Positions 18,201 through 25,682 of a DNA stretch of 64,000 nt are shown one piece after another. The notes below the pieces were generated by a model. The model ran no database searches. It was given only the letters and a program-made list of their open reading frames with translations, and was not told where the DNA came from. Source of the stretch: Opitutaceae bacterium. Its GTDB lineage: Bacteria > Verrucomicrobiota > Verrucomicrobiia > Opitutales > Opitutaceae. Every line of letters starts with the position of its first letter. Position 1 is the first letter of the stretch. A program made the position numbers and the translations under genes. The stretch lies in assembly GCA_028691845.1 (NCBI GenBank), contig JAQUYL010000009.1, positions 1 through 64,000 of the forward strand, in the 5' to 3' direction.

Positions 18201-18553
18201 GACAGACCGCTCAAGTATTCAAGCACGCGGCTCCGCGCCCAATACGGATCGGTGCCGTCCTCGAAGATCACGTAAACGAACGAAAATCCGTAGAACGAAT
18301 AGCCGCGCACGACCTTGGCCGATGGGACCGAGAGCATCTTGGTCGTGATGGGGTAGGTGACCTGGTCCTGCACGATCTGCGGGGCCTGGCCGGACCACTC
18401 GGTGTAGATGATGACCTGCGTGTCGGAGAGGTCGGGGATCGCGTCGAGCGGGATCTTTTTCAACGCATAGACGCCGCCGAAGATCAGCGCGGCCGTCGCG
18501 GCGAGCACGAGGAACTTGTTCTGCAGCGAAAACTCAATTATACGCTTCAGCAT
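15215..18553 (-). CDS. cusA: CusA-type Cu(I)/Ag(I) RND efflux pump
   Basis: 1112 aa, heavy-metal-efflux RND transporter with 12 predicted helices. TM4 carries GAMVDAAIIMIENAHK, the HME4 (Cu/Ag) signature with the proton-relay Asp and Glu. The three substrate-binding methionines of CusA are in place: YMPTT, PMDMIETT and RIDMLATG. It therefore exports monovalent copper or silver rather than Co/Zn/Ni (CzcA-type). The start at 18553 lies 12 bases after the cusB stop. Last gene of the cluster 22275-15215. Regulation probably through the divergent sigma module, by inference. Confidence 0.94.
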   Translation of the reverse strand: MLKRIIEFSLQNKFLVLAATAALIFGGVYALKKIPLDAIPDLSDTQVIIYTEWSGQAPQIVQDQVTYPITTKMLSVPSAKVVRGYSFYGFSFVYVIFEDGTDPYWARSRVLEYLSGLSGSLPRNVTPQLGPDATGVGWAFMYSLNSPKHDLAELRSMQDWFLRYQLASVDGVAEVASVGGFVKQYQITVDPHRLHAFNLSISDVAMAVERSNGEVGGRSLEMAEKEFILRVKGYVQSVEDLRQVAVGRGPGGTPILLGEVASVQLGPDMRRGIAELNGEGETVGGIVVVRYGVDTRQVLQAVKARLDQAMKSLPEGVTYTLAYDRTALIERAVRTLKEKLIEESLVVALVCLLFLMHLRSSFVAIVILPIAVLASIAIMFGQGLSANIMSLGGIAIAIGAMVDAAIIMIENAHKHLERDGGRKPHWDIIRDASVEVGPTLFYSLLVITVSFLPVFTLQAQEGRLFKPLAFTKTYSMGAAALLSITLAPVLMGFLIRGKIPPEEKNPVNRFLVWLYHPLLDLMIQFRWAVIVTAAVVVGWVFFPWNAIVARVLPDGHAKEVALKLGQAFPYQNLGSEFMPPLYEGDLLYMPTTFPGISPTKAREIIQQTDQIIRSFPEVHHVFGKIGRAETATDPAPMDMIETTIMLKPEEEWPVVRIKDDTGKVVAHRRRTIEELTAAMNAAVQIPGLTNSWTMPIKTRIDMLATGIKTPVGIKVAGPKLEELERLAGQIEGMIRQVPGTSSVFAERVMGGNYVEFDIDRGAIARYGLTVGEVQDVLEVALGGMPLTTTVEGLERYGVILRYDRDYRENLEALREILVPVKSAGTGAAMGAAGGTPALMAQVPLIQLAKVRVVAAPMGIKSEAAMPNAWIYVDVQGIDIGNYVRTAKKTINDAIQQGEIKVPAGYSIFWSGQYEYMLRAQQRLLIVVPLTLLLILFIIYLNTQSWIKTTIVLLAVPFSLVGAFWALHLTGYNMSVAVWVGIIALAGLDAETGVVMLLYLDLAYENWKASGRLRTTADLRDAIYHGAVKRVRPKAMTAAVIIAGLLPILWSHGTGADTMKRIALPMVGGVVTSTAMELLVYPAIFYLWRRRSLSMPPAGPHASPPPHEGSIKD

Positions 18554-18565
18554 AGCTGGAGACGG

Positions 18566-20512
18566 TCAGTTGATTTCCTCGCCGCAGGTGGGCATGGCGG
18601 AACCGTAGAAGGGGTTCCGGAGTTCGGCGGTACGCTGCAACCAGCGGCCCTTGACCACCACTGGTGCCATCGGGCACTCGAAAATGTGCAGCCCCGCCGT
18701 GTGATGCAGGTGGCCGGCGCGGGTGAGGTCAGCAACCGCGGTGCTCAGCGGCGCGAAGTCGCGCCGGGCGGTCTGGAGATCGATCGCGTCCGCCGGTGCG
18801 CCCGAGTATTTCCCCAGCGGGCCATGGACAGCCTGTGCATCGGTCCTCAAGTAGGCGGCCAGCGCCGCCCGCACCGCCGGCAGTTGCTTGTGGTAGCCGC
18901 TCAGATCGTCGGTGGCTAACGCCGCCGCGGCGTCGGCCAGAGCGAAGGCGAGATCGGTCGTGGGATTTTCGTCCTGCGTCGCGCCGGTCTCCGCTTGGGC
19001 CGCCGGATTGCCGTCGTCATAGACCGGAACGAGATCCATCCCCATGGAGTCCTTCCCGGGTTTGGAGTTCGTCTCGCCCGATATCATTGTGGATTGGTAA
19101 TACTTGACCTTGCGCGCGTCTGGCGCCGGCCGGCGTTCGGCTGCGGCGGCGGCCGGAGGCTTCCCCTCGGACGCAGCCGGCGTCGATTTCAGCATCTTCT
19201 GAATCGCCTCGCGGAGCTGGCTTTCGGAATCGAGCATGAACTGTCCCGAGGTGACGATGCGTTCACCGGCGGCCAGTCCGTTCCGCACCTCATAGCGCCC
19301 GCCTTCGCTGCGGGCGCCGGGTTGCACCTCGCGCGGCTCGAACGAGCCGTCGGGGAGGGCGATGAACACGGTGTTGCGCTCGCCGCTCCGGAGAATCGCC
19401 GTTTCGGGCACGAGCACCGCGGACTCGGCGAGTTGGGCTGAAAAACGCACATCCACAAACATGCCCGGACGGAGGAGTCCGTCGGAATTGGGCAGTACGA
19501 TGCGCGCCGTGGCCGCGCGGGTTTGTTCCTCGACTTGCGGCAGAACAAGCGCGACCTGGCCGTTGAGTGTACGGTCGGGCCCGTAGGTCACGTGCACGGC
19601 TGCCGCCTGGCCCGCCCGCACAAAGGGCAGGTCGCTTTCGTACACCTGGGTCAACGCCCAGACGGTGGAGAGATCAGCGAGCCGGTAAATGCGCTCGCCG
19701 GGCTTTATCATCTGCCCGGCGACAGCCATCTTTTCGATGACCACACCGTCGGCCGGCGAGCGGAAGACGAAAGTGCGGCGGGCTTCGCCTGTGCGGACGA
19801 CTTCGGCCAGGAAGTCGGCCGGCACATCGAATAATTGCAGGCGGGCAAACGCCGCGCGGGTGAGCGGCCCGCCGCCGGCGCCCTCGCTGCGCACGGCGAG
19901 GAGGTAGTTGAGCTGGGCGTTGTAGAGATCGGGGGAATAGATCTCAAAAAGCGGGTCGCCGGCCTTCACTGACGCCCAGGTCGCGTCGACATAGAGTTTG
20001 TCGATCCACCCCTCGTATTTTGTAGTAATTTCCCGGATCCCCTGTTCGTTGAAGGCGATGGTGCCAACCGTCCGGATTTCGCGGCGTACCGGTCCACGGA
20101 TGGCCACGTCGGTCTTCAGGTTCATCCGCTGGATCGTCGCGGCGTCGATCTGGATGGAGATGGCGGCGTTGGCTCCTGCCTCGTAGACGGGCTCCATTTC
20201 CATGCCCATCGAGTCCTTCCCGGGTTTCCCGCTGACTTCGCCCGGCATCATTGTGGATTGATAATATCTGATCTTCCGTTCCCCCGCACTGGCGTAGGCG
20301 GGCGCGTTGGCCCGGACCGGCTGGAGCTTCATGCCGCAAATGGGGCAGTCGCCCGGCGTGTTGCGGATGATCTGCGGATGCATGCCGCAGGTGTAGAGCT
20401 GTTTTTCGGCGGCGTGAACCAGTGGCGCCAGGAACCAGCCCGCCGTCAGGCCAAGCAGGGCAATGGTCAGCCACGACTGGATGCGAATCGGAAGGGGGAG
20501 GGACAATTTCAT
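18566..20512 (-). CDS. cusB: CusB-type RND periplasmic adaptor with two metal-binding modules and DUF3347
   Basis: 648 aa, much longer than E. coli CusB (about 400). Signal/anchor helix at residues 12-34. A heavy-metal-binding zinc-ribbon-like segment YTCGMHPQ...CPICGMKL spans residues 40-62. A KPGKDSMGM segment (about 82-110) precedes the adaptor core (barrel-sandwich and beta-barrel, about 110-430). A second copy of the YYQSTM...KPGKDSMGM segment is at about 470-498, then a DUF3347-like C-terminal domain (about 515-648) with LHIFECPMA, WLQ, NPFYGSAMPTCGE. The Met/Cys/His-rich modules probably bind Cu/Ag and deliver it to CusA. Confidence 0.92.
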   Translation of the reverse strand: MKLSLPLPIRIQSWLTIALLGLTAGWFLAPLVHAAEKQLYTCGMHPQIIRNTPGDCPICGMKLQPVRANAPAYASAGERKIRYYQSTMMPGEVSGKPGKDSMGMEMEPVYEAGANAAISIQIDAATIQRMNLKTDVAIRGPVRREIRTVGTIAFNEQGIREITTKYEGWIDKLYVDATWASVKAGDPLFEIYSPDLYNAQLNYLLAVRSEGAGGGPLTRAAFARLQLFDVPADFLAEVVRTGEARRTFVFRSPADGVVIEKMAVAGQMIKPGERIYRLADLSTVWALTQVYESDLPFVRAGQAAAVHVTYGPDRTLNGQVALVLPQVEEQTRAATARIVLPNSDGLLRPGMFVDVRFSAQLAESAVLVPETAILRSGERNTVFIALPDGSFEPREVQPGARSEGGRYEVRNGLAAGERIVTSGQFMLDSESQLREAIQKMLKSTPAASEGKPPAAAAAERRPAPDARKVKYYQSTMISGETNSKPGKDSMGMDLVPVYDDGNPAAQAETGATQDENPTTDLAFALADAAAALATDDLSGYHKQLPAVRAALAAYLRTDAQAVHGPLGKYSGAPADAIDLQTARRDFAPLSTAVADLTRAGHLHHTAGLHIFECPMAPVVVKGRWLQRTAELRNPFYGSAMPTCGEEIN

Positions 20513-20527
20513 GAAAGGGGGAACAGT

Positions 20528-21892
20528 TTAGCGAGCGGAGATGACCTGCTCTGCGAGCAAAGGCGGTGCCTCCGGAGCGACATCGGCGGTGAGGAGCAGA
20601 AGATCGGTGGCGGCGGTTTCGCGGTCGCGCAGCGCCGCGGCGCGTTCCTGGCGCATGCGCAGCGCCATCAACCGCGTTTCCGGAATCATCGCCGCTCCTG
20701 TCATGCCCGATTGGTAGGCGGCTTCGACAGTGGCAATGGAGCGGTCAAGATTGGGCAGCGCCGTGCCGTCGAGGTAGATGATCATGCGGTCAGCTTCGCG
20801 CACTATGTAGAGCATCTGGGCAAGTTCGGCCGCGAGGTTGATCTGCTCGGCGCTGAGGCGTGCGGCGGCGGCATCCCGCCGAGCCCCGGCGGCCGCTATG
20901 GTGGCGGCAATCTTGGCGCGCCAGATCGGCAGCGTGACACTGGCGGTTGGCCGCGCCATGAGCGGATTGGCCTTCAAATCGACCATGGCGCCGAGGGCAA
21001 AATCCGGCGTGCGCGACGAGCGCGCCACTTCCATGCCTGCCATGGCCATGTCGACCATCGCGCGCATCCGGCCCAGTTCGGGATTGGCGGCTTGAGCCCG
21101 CCGCCATAATTCATCCTCGGGGGGCAGGGGAGTGACCGTCAGCAATGCGGTTGGCCAGGGCGGGTCGATATCGCTTGGGGCTAGTCCGAGGGCGGATTTG
21201 AAACGGACGCGCGCCGCGGTGCGACGGTCAGAGAGAGTGGAGATCTCGTTGCGCACTTTCGCGATTTCATTGGTGAGGCGCACCTGGGTTTCGAGCGTGC
21301 TCATGCCGCGGCCGGTGGCGTACTCGATGTTGGCCAGGGCGAGCCCCTGATCGAGGGCAGACAGCGAACCTTCCCGCAGTCGGGCCATCTCGTCCACGTA
21401 GGCGAGTTCGATCCATGCTTTGCGTACGTCGGCCGCGGTGCGCAGGACAGCGGCCACATAGGTGCGGTAGGAGACGCCGCTCGTGGCGGCGGCCTCCCGG
21501 CCCATGGCGGCCCGTTTGCCCTGGGCCATGAAGTCGAACATCAGCCCGGGCATGAACGACATCAGGGTGCCGGCAATGTCGGCCTGGAGCGTGAACTGCG
21601 GATCAGGCAGCGCTCGCGCCGCCGTGATCACCTCCACGTCCGCCCGCCAATCGTAATAGGCGGCCACGACGGCAGGATGATTGAGCAGCGCATAGTGTAC
21701 GAATTCTGCCGGTGGGGAATCCGGACTCAGTTCCGGCAGGGCCGGATTGGCCCCGTCCGCGCGCAGTATGCCGCCGACACGGTGCATCTGTTCGCTGGCT
21801 GAGTTCTCGACCGAGCTGGGCGCGCTCGCGCAACTAGCGAGCAGGCCGCCCGCCAGAATCGGCGCAAGGAGTATGGGACAACGTGCGCGCAT
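20528..21892 (-). CDS. cusC: CusC-type outer-membrane factor (TolC family lipoprotein)
   Basis: 454 aa from ATG 21892. The frame is open upstream to 22000, but that part overlaps the preceding gene and lacks a signal. N-terminal lipobox LLASC (Cys about residue 20) fits a CusC-like acylated outer-membrane factor. Two internally similar halves are rich in Ala/Arg/Glu coiled-coil helices, as in TolC family repeats (for example ALNHPAVVAAYYDWRADVE in the first half). Forms the outer-membrane duct of the CusCBA complex. 8 bases after the preceding gene and 15 before cusB. Confidence 0.88.
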   Translation of the reverse strand: MRARCPILLAPILAGGLLASCASAPSSVENSASEQMHRVGGILRADGANPALPELSPDSPPAEFVHYALLNHPAVVAAYYDWRADVEVITAARALPDPQFTLQADIAGTLMSFMPGLMFDFMAQGKRAAMGREAAATSGVSYRTYVAAVLRTAADVRKAWIELAYVDEMARLREGSLSALDQGLALANIEYATGRGMSTLETQVRLTNEIAKVRNEISTLSDRRTAARVRFKSALGLAPSDIDPPWPTALLTVTPLPPEDELWRRAQAANPELGRMRAMVDMAMAGMEVARSSRTPDFALGAMVDLKANPLMARPTASVTLPIWRAKIAATIAAAGARRDAAAARLSAEQINLAAELAQMLYIVREADRMIIYLDGTALPNLDRSIATVEAAYQSGMTGAAMIPETRLMALRMRQERAAALRDRETAATDLLLLTADVAPEAPPLLAEQVISAR

Positions 21893-21900
21893 CGCCGGGG

Positions 21901-22275
21901 TCAGTTTTCTCCGGCTTTGGCGGCGGTGGCCGCCTCGTCGATTTTCGCGAGGTATTTGGCCGGATCCTTCTTGAATTTCGGGACACACATCTTGCAACAA
22001 AAACGGACCAGACGGTCGGGCTTGCTTGCCTCCTTGTGGATGAAGTCAATGGGCTCGCCCATGTCCCCGACCAGTTCGTCGCCGGAAACGACGCAAGTCT
22101 TGAGTGGATAATCCGCCTTGGCCTTGGCCAGCCATGCGGAATCGTAGGTTGCCGGCGTTGCCGCGGTCTGGCACGTGGAAGGACAGCCTTGGTTGTCCGC
22201 GGCGCGGAGCGGGAACCCGATTACTGCAACAAATCCGAGTACAATAGATGCGTGGGAGAATCTCATAAGGACCAT
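21901..22275 (-). CDS. Periplasmic Cys-rich (YHS/TRASH-like) metal-binding protein
   Basis: 124 aa from ATG 22275 (ATG 22266 also possible, 121 aa; an upstream extension to 22341 lacks support). Signal peptide at about residues 4-24 (GFPLRAADN). The mature protein has CPSTCQ near the N-terminus, LKTCVVSGDELV (the C-x-V-S/M-G segment of YHS-like domains) and FCCKMCVPKFKKDPAKYLAKI (the FCC..C..F..DP..Y motif). Such domains bind Cu or other soft metals. First gene of the cus-like cluster, so probably a periplasmic copper carrier. Exact role not known. Confidence 0.8.
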   Translation of the reverse strand: MVLMRFSHASIVLGFVAVIGFPLRAADNQGCPSTCQTAATPATYDSAWLAKAKADYPLKTCVVSGDELVGDMGEPIDFIHKEASKPDRLVRFCCKMCVPKFKKDPAKYLAKIDEAATAAKAGEN

Positions 22276-22379
22276 TTTTGTAGGGTTGTGGGAGGCCGCG
22301 CGACGTGCGGGGCTGTTGCCAGGCCATACACCGGCTTGCATCGTATCATTCAGACTTTTACTTTTTCGATCTGATGCCC

Positions 22380-22393
22380 AATCCGGCCGGATT
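22380..22393. promoter_or_regulatory. 14-base perfect palindrome in the cus/cnr-like divergent intergenic
   Basis: AATCCGGCCGGATT is its own reverse complement. It lies in the 162-base gap between the two divergent operons (starts 22275 minus and 22438 plus), 45 bases before the plus-strand ATG. A dimeric repressor site is possible. An ECF sigma promoter would not be palindromic, so a second regulator may be involved. Confidence 0.5.
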
Positions 22394-22437
22394 TTGAGGG
22401 ATTTCTAGGCGCAAGGTGTATATTTGCTAAGAAGTAC

Positions 22438-22743
22438 ATGAACTCTTCTCGTGATCCCCTCTCGGTGATTCTGTCCGGTTGGCGCGTCGCTCCGCCTGCC
22501 AACCCGGACTTCCGGCCTGCCGTATGGCGGCGTATTGGTGCGCTCCGCTCGCGGGAATCCTGGCCCGCCTACCTGCGGGCCCATGCTGCGCTGTGGACGC
22601 TGATGGCGGCTGTCGTACTGAGCGCGGCCGGCTGGACTGGACATGCGGCCGCGCAAGCCCGGATGCGGGCCGACCGCGAGGCCATTGTCGCCAGTTACCT
22701 GGTCGATCTCGACCCGCGGGTGCAAGCCTCGCTCAAACCCTGA
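22438..22743 (+). CDS. CnrY-like membrane anti-sigma factor
   Basis: 101 aa with one transmembrane helix (about residues 50-72) and a short cytoplasmic N-terminus. That N-terminus has SGWRVAPPANPDFRPAVWRRI, a helical W..PP..P.FR..VW segment seen before ECF sigma genes. The protein lacks a zinc-finger anti-sigma motif, as does CnrY. It is the first of three genes in the order Y-X-H (membrane anti-sigma, periplasmic sensor, ECF sigma), the same order as cnrYXH of Cupriavidus. Spacing to the next gene is 6 bases. Role inferred from order and topology. Confidence 0.65.
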   Translation: MNSSRDPLSVILSGWRVAPPANPDFRPAVWRRIGALRSRESWPAYLRAHAALWTLMAAVVLSAAGWTGHAAAQARMRADREAIVASYLVDLDPRVQASLKP

Positions 22744-22749
22744 TTTTCC

Positions 22750-23226
22750 ATGAAATACCTGCTTGGCACCATCGCCCTCCTAGCCGCGGCGGCGGCGGCA
22801 ACCGGGTTTGTCTGCTACCGCATGGGCTGCGATCCAGCGGTGCATGAGGCGGCCGCCAGGGGGGACGCGATGGCCTGGTTGCGCACAGATTTCCATCTGA
22901 CGGACGCACAATTTGCCGCGATTCGCCAGCTGCACGAATCCTACTCCAGTGTCTGCGACGAACACTGCCGCGCCATCCGCGAAGCCGCGAAGGCGCGCGA
23001 TGCCCTCAAGGCGGCACGGCCGGACGGCACGACCGCCATCGCCGCGGCCGAGCACCGGGTGCAGGAGCTCCGCAGCGCGTGCGAGAGGGCTATCACGCGG
23101 CATGTCGAGCAGGTCGCGGCCCTGATGACACCCGCCGAGGGCCGGCGCTACCTGGCCCTGGTGCGGCCGAAAATCGCCGGCTTTGATCACGCCGCGACGC
23201 CCGATCTTCACCTCAACCACCACTAA
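22750..23226 (+). CDS. CnrX-like periplasmic heavy-metal sensor
   Basis: 158 aa. N-terminal membrane anchor (residues 3-22), then a helical periplasmic domain of the Spy/CnrX type (heavy-metal resistance, PF13801-like). Potential metal ligands are His62, Cys69, His72, Cys73, Cys111, His118 and Met126, plus a His-rich C-terminus (DLHLNHH). CnrX binds Co/Ni by His/Glu/Met; the extra cysteines here would favour a softer metal such as Cu or Ag. It would relay metal presence to the membrane anti-sigma encoded upstream. The metal specificity is inference. Confidence 0.75.
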   Translation: MKYLLGTIALLAAAAAATGFVCYRMGCDPAVHEAAARGDAMAWLRTDFHLTDAQFAAIRQLHESYSSVCDEHCRAIREAAKARDALKAARPDGTTAIAAAEHRVQELRSACERAITRHVEQVAALMTPAEGRRYLALVRPKIAGFDHAATPDLHLNHH

Positions 23227-23236
23227 TAGCCAGCCC

Positions 23237-23818
23237 ATGGAAGCTGACGCGGGCGCCGGCCCGACAGATGAAGAACTAATGACCCGCCTGCGGGACGGAG
23301 CTGATGAGGCATTGGCCCCGCTGATGATGCGTTGGGAACTGCCGGTGAAACGATTTGTCTTCCGGCTCGTGGGGAACACGGCCGAGGCCGAGGATCTGGC
23401 GCAGGAGGTGTTCGCGCGCGTCTACACCAAGCGGCACACTTACCGGCCTGGGGCGAAATTCTCCTCCTGGCTATTTTCCATTGCCGCCAATCAGGCGAAA
23501 AACCGGCTCCGCTGGTGGAGCCGGCGCCCGACGCTTTCACTCGATGCCTGGCTGGACGCGGGTGGCGAGGTCACGGACGAATCGGCCGCCGGAGCGCCGC
23601 CTGGGGCCGGGATCGAGCGGCACGAGCAGGCGGCGGCTGTCCAGGCTGCGGTCATGGATTTGCCCCTGGATCTCCGCACCACGCTGGTGCTTTTCGAATA
23701 CGAAGGCCAGTCCATGGCCGAGATTGCAGCGGCGCTCGGGTGCACGCCCAAGGCCGTGGAAAACCGCCTCTACCGCGCCCGGCAGGCGTTGCGGCGCACG
23801 CTGCTGCCCGGCTCCTGA
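23237..23818 (+). CDS. ECF-type RNA polymerase sigma factor (CnrH-like position)
   Basis: 193 aa from ATG 23237; an upstream in-frame start at 23183 would overlap the sensor gene. Region 2 (about residues 10-80) includes the conserved FVFRLVGNTAEAEDLAQEVF, with ARVY and FSSWLFSIAANQAKNRLRWW in 2.3-2.4. Region 4 (about 130-190) has LRTTLVLFEYEGQSMAEIA, then an HTH with TPKAVENRLYRARQ. The acidic Ala/Gly linker separates the two. It is probably released from the membrane anti-sigma when metal is sensed and would transcribe the divergent cus-like operon and its own. The target promoters are not proven. Confidence 0.9.
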   Translation: MEADAGAGPTDEELMTRLRDGADEALAPLMMRWELPVKRFVFRLVGNTAEAEDLAQEVFARVYTKRHTYRPGAKFSSWLFSIAANQAKNRLRWWSRRPTLSLDAWLDAGGEVTDESAAGAPPGAGIERHEQAAAVQAAVMDLPLDLRTTLVLFEYEGQSMAEIAAALGCTPKAVENRLYRARQALRRTLLPGS

Positions 23819-23831
23819 CGGGCTCCGCCGG

Positions 23832-24254
23832 TCAGCCCTGGCTGGTCAGGTGCGCGGCCGCCAGATCACGTATCCTGGCGCGGACGCTGCGCAGGCCGTT
23901 GAGGCGCGTCGTGGACAAGCTGCGGCTGAGCCCGAGGTCGTCGAGCAGCTTGGGCTCGACCGCGACGATTTCTGCGGGCGTGGCGCCCGAGTAAAGATCG
24001 CACAGCAAGGCCAGCAGCCCGCGCACCAGTGGCGAATCAGCATCGGCGCGAAAATGGCAGCGTCCGTCGCGCAGTTCGCCCACCACCCAGGCCTGGGAAA
24101 TGCAGCTATGGACACGGTGCGCCTCGGTCCGCTCGTTCTCGGGCAGCGGCGGCAGGCGACGGGCGCGATCGACCACCGCGCCGAGGCGCTCTTGCGCGTC
24201 TTCGATGACGGCGTAATCATCGATCAGTTGTTGTTGGCGTTCTGCGAGGGTCAT
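23832..24254 (-). CDS. sufE: SufE-family sulfur acceptor
   Basis: 140 aa. Catalytic cysteine Cys51 lies in the conserved HSCISQAW loop, the same number as E. coli SufE Cys51. The rest shows SGATPAEI and LGLSRSLSTTRLNGL typical of SufE. The protein takes persulfide from the SufS cysteine desulfurase for Fe-S assembly. No sufS/BCD genes in this window. Convergent with the ECF sigma gene (13-base gap). Confidence 0.9.
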   Translation of the reverse strand: MTLAERQQQLIDDYAVIEDAQERLGAVVDRARRLPPLPENERTEAHRVHSCISQAWVVGELRDGRCHFRADADSPLVRGLLALLCDLYSGATPAEIVAVEPKLLDDLGLSRSLSTTRLNGLRSVRARIRDLAAAHLTSQG

Positions 24255-24348
24255 ACCCGGACCGTGTTGATCGGGGTGGAGGCGGCAAGGCTAAGACGCC
24301 TCCCTTCACCTGTCGGAGTGCGGAGAAGGCAATAATGTTATTCATCAA

Positions 24349-24365
24349 GTCAACTATTAGTTGAC
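24349..24365. promoter_or_regulatory. 17-base palindrome between sufE and the iron-ADH gene
   Basis: GTCAACTA (24349-24356) and TAGTTGAC (24358-24365) flank a single T. A hairpin with a 1-nt loop is unlikely to form as RNA, so a protein site, possibly overlapping the sufE promoter, is the better reading. Confidence 0.35.
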
Positions 24366-24380
24366 GAGACTTGGTGCGGG

Positions 24381-25538
24381 TCAGTCGAGGGCCGACACGA
24401 GGATCTCCTGCAGTTCCTCCTCGGTGAGGGGCAGAGGATTGGCTTTCATGCTGCTGGCGTGGGCGGCCTTCGTGATCAGGGTGGGGATGTGTTCGGGGCC
24501 GAGGCCGTAGCTGCGCAGGCCGGGAATCCCCAGTTCAGTGACAAGTTCGCGCACCCATTGCACGCCATCGTCGGCAGTGGCCGTGCCCCGGGCTGTCAGA
24601 AGCCGTGCTGCCTCGGTGTAGCGGCGTTCGGTCTCGCCGCCGGTCAAGCGGGCACGGGCCGCCCGAAGATTCGTCTCCATGACGTGCGGCAGCAACGCAG
24701 CGCACACGGCGCCGTGCGGAGCCGGAAGCATGCCGCCAATGGGTGCGGCAAAACCATGGGCGGCGCCCAGACCCGCGTTGGCGAGGGCCAGGCCGCCAAA
24801 GAGGCTGGCGAGCGCCATGTCTTCGCGGGCCGCGAGATCATGACCTTCGTGAAACGCCCTCCGCAGGGAGCGTGCCGCCCGCCGGATGCCCTCGGCACAC
24901 AGGCCGTCGGTCAGGGGATTGGCGCGGCACGACACGTAGGGCTCGATCAACTGGGTGAGGGCGTCGAGGCCGGTGCTGGCGGTCGACGCCGGAGGCAGAT
25001 CATACGTCAGCTCGGGATCGACAAGCGCAAGCCGCGGCAGCATGAGTGGACTGCGCAGGCTGACTTTGACCTGATGCGAGGGAGAGGTGAGGACGGCATT
25101 GCGCGTGACTTCGGCCCCGGTGCCGGCGGTGGTAGGAATGGCGATGCAATGGGCCGCCGGCCGGGTGAGAGGTTGGGAGCGTCCGATGACTTCGAGGTAG
25201 TCGACGAGATTGCCTCCATTGGTAAGCAGGGCGGAAACGGCCTTTGCGGCGTCGAGCGCACTGCCGCCGCCGAACCCGACGACAAAATCGCAGCCGGCGG
25301 TCCGGGCACTGGCGGTGGCAGCCACGACGGCATCGATCGTGGGCTCTCCGGCGATGGGGCAGGTGGTTGCGGCGATCTTCTCCGCGGCGAGCACGTCGAG
25401 CAGGCGCCGGGCTCGTTCCGGATCCCGGCCAGTCACCACAAAGGCATGGCGTCCAAACTCCCGCGCAGCCGCTCCGACTTCGCGCAGGATACCGGCCCCG
25501 ACGATGATACGCGTGGTGGTGGCGAATTCGAAACGCAT
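24381..25538 (-). CDS. Iron-containing alcohol dehydrogenase family protein (altered metal site)
   Basis: 385 aa. NAD(P)-binding GFGGGSALDAAKA (about residues 88-100) and PTTAGTGAEVT identify the Fe-ADH fold. Compared with FucO, of the four metal ligands Asp192 and His275 are present, but the His of DALTH is Gln196 and the His of GMAHPLG is Ala265. This changed set, with LGAAHGFAAPIGGM, is consistent within a recognisable subgroup, but whether it binds metal is open. Could be a reductase of an aldehyde or keto acid; maleylacetate reductase is one related option. Preceded on its strand by an ABM-domain gene (144-base gap). Confidence 0.85.
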   Translation of the reverse strand: MRFEFATTTRIIVGAGILREVGAAAREFGRHAFVVTGRDPERARRLLDVLAAEKIAATTCPIAGEPTIDAVVAATASARTAGCDFVVGFGGGSALDAAKAVSALLTNGGNLVDYLEVIGRSQPLTRPAAHCIAIPTTAGTGAEVTRNAVLTSPSHQVKVSLRSPLMLPRLALVDPELTYDLPPASTASTGLDALTQLIEPYVSCRANPLTDGLCAEGIRRAARSLRRAFHEGHDLAAREDMALASLFGGLALANAGLGAAHGFAAPIGGMLPAPHGAVCAALLPHVMETNLRAARARLTGGETERRYTEAARLLTARGTATADDGVQWVRELVTELGIPGLRSYGLGPEHIPTLITKAAHASSMKANPLPLTEEELQEILVSALD

Positions 25539-25682
25539 GAGGTGTGATTATCTTCGATCGATTATGGCGAAGGGCGAAGGGTCTGCTGCGGCTGGCCGAG
25601 ACACGGCGACATCAGCCAGGCCACCCGGTTCGATCGCCGTGCTCGGCGGTGGGGGGGCGCGAAGACAAAGGAGGGTGAGCCT

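Noticed and set aside
15482..18919. 1145-codon open frame on the + strand
   Set aside because: It is antisense to cusA/cusB, which have full domain support. Its translation is dominated by His, Asp, Arg and Gly as expected from a GC-rich antisense frame.
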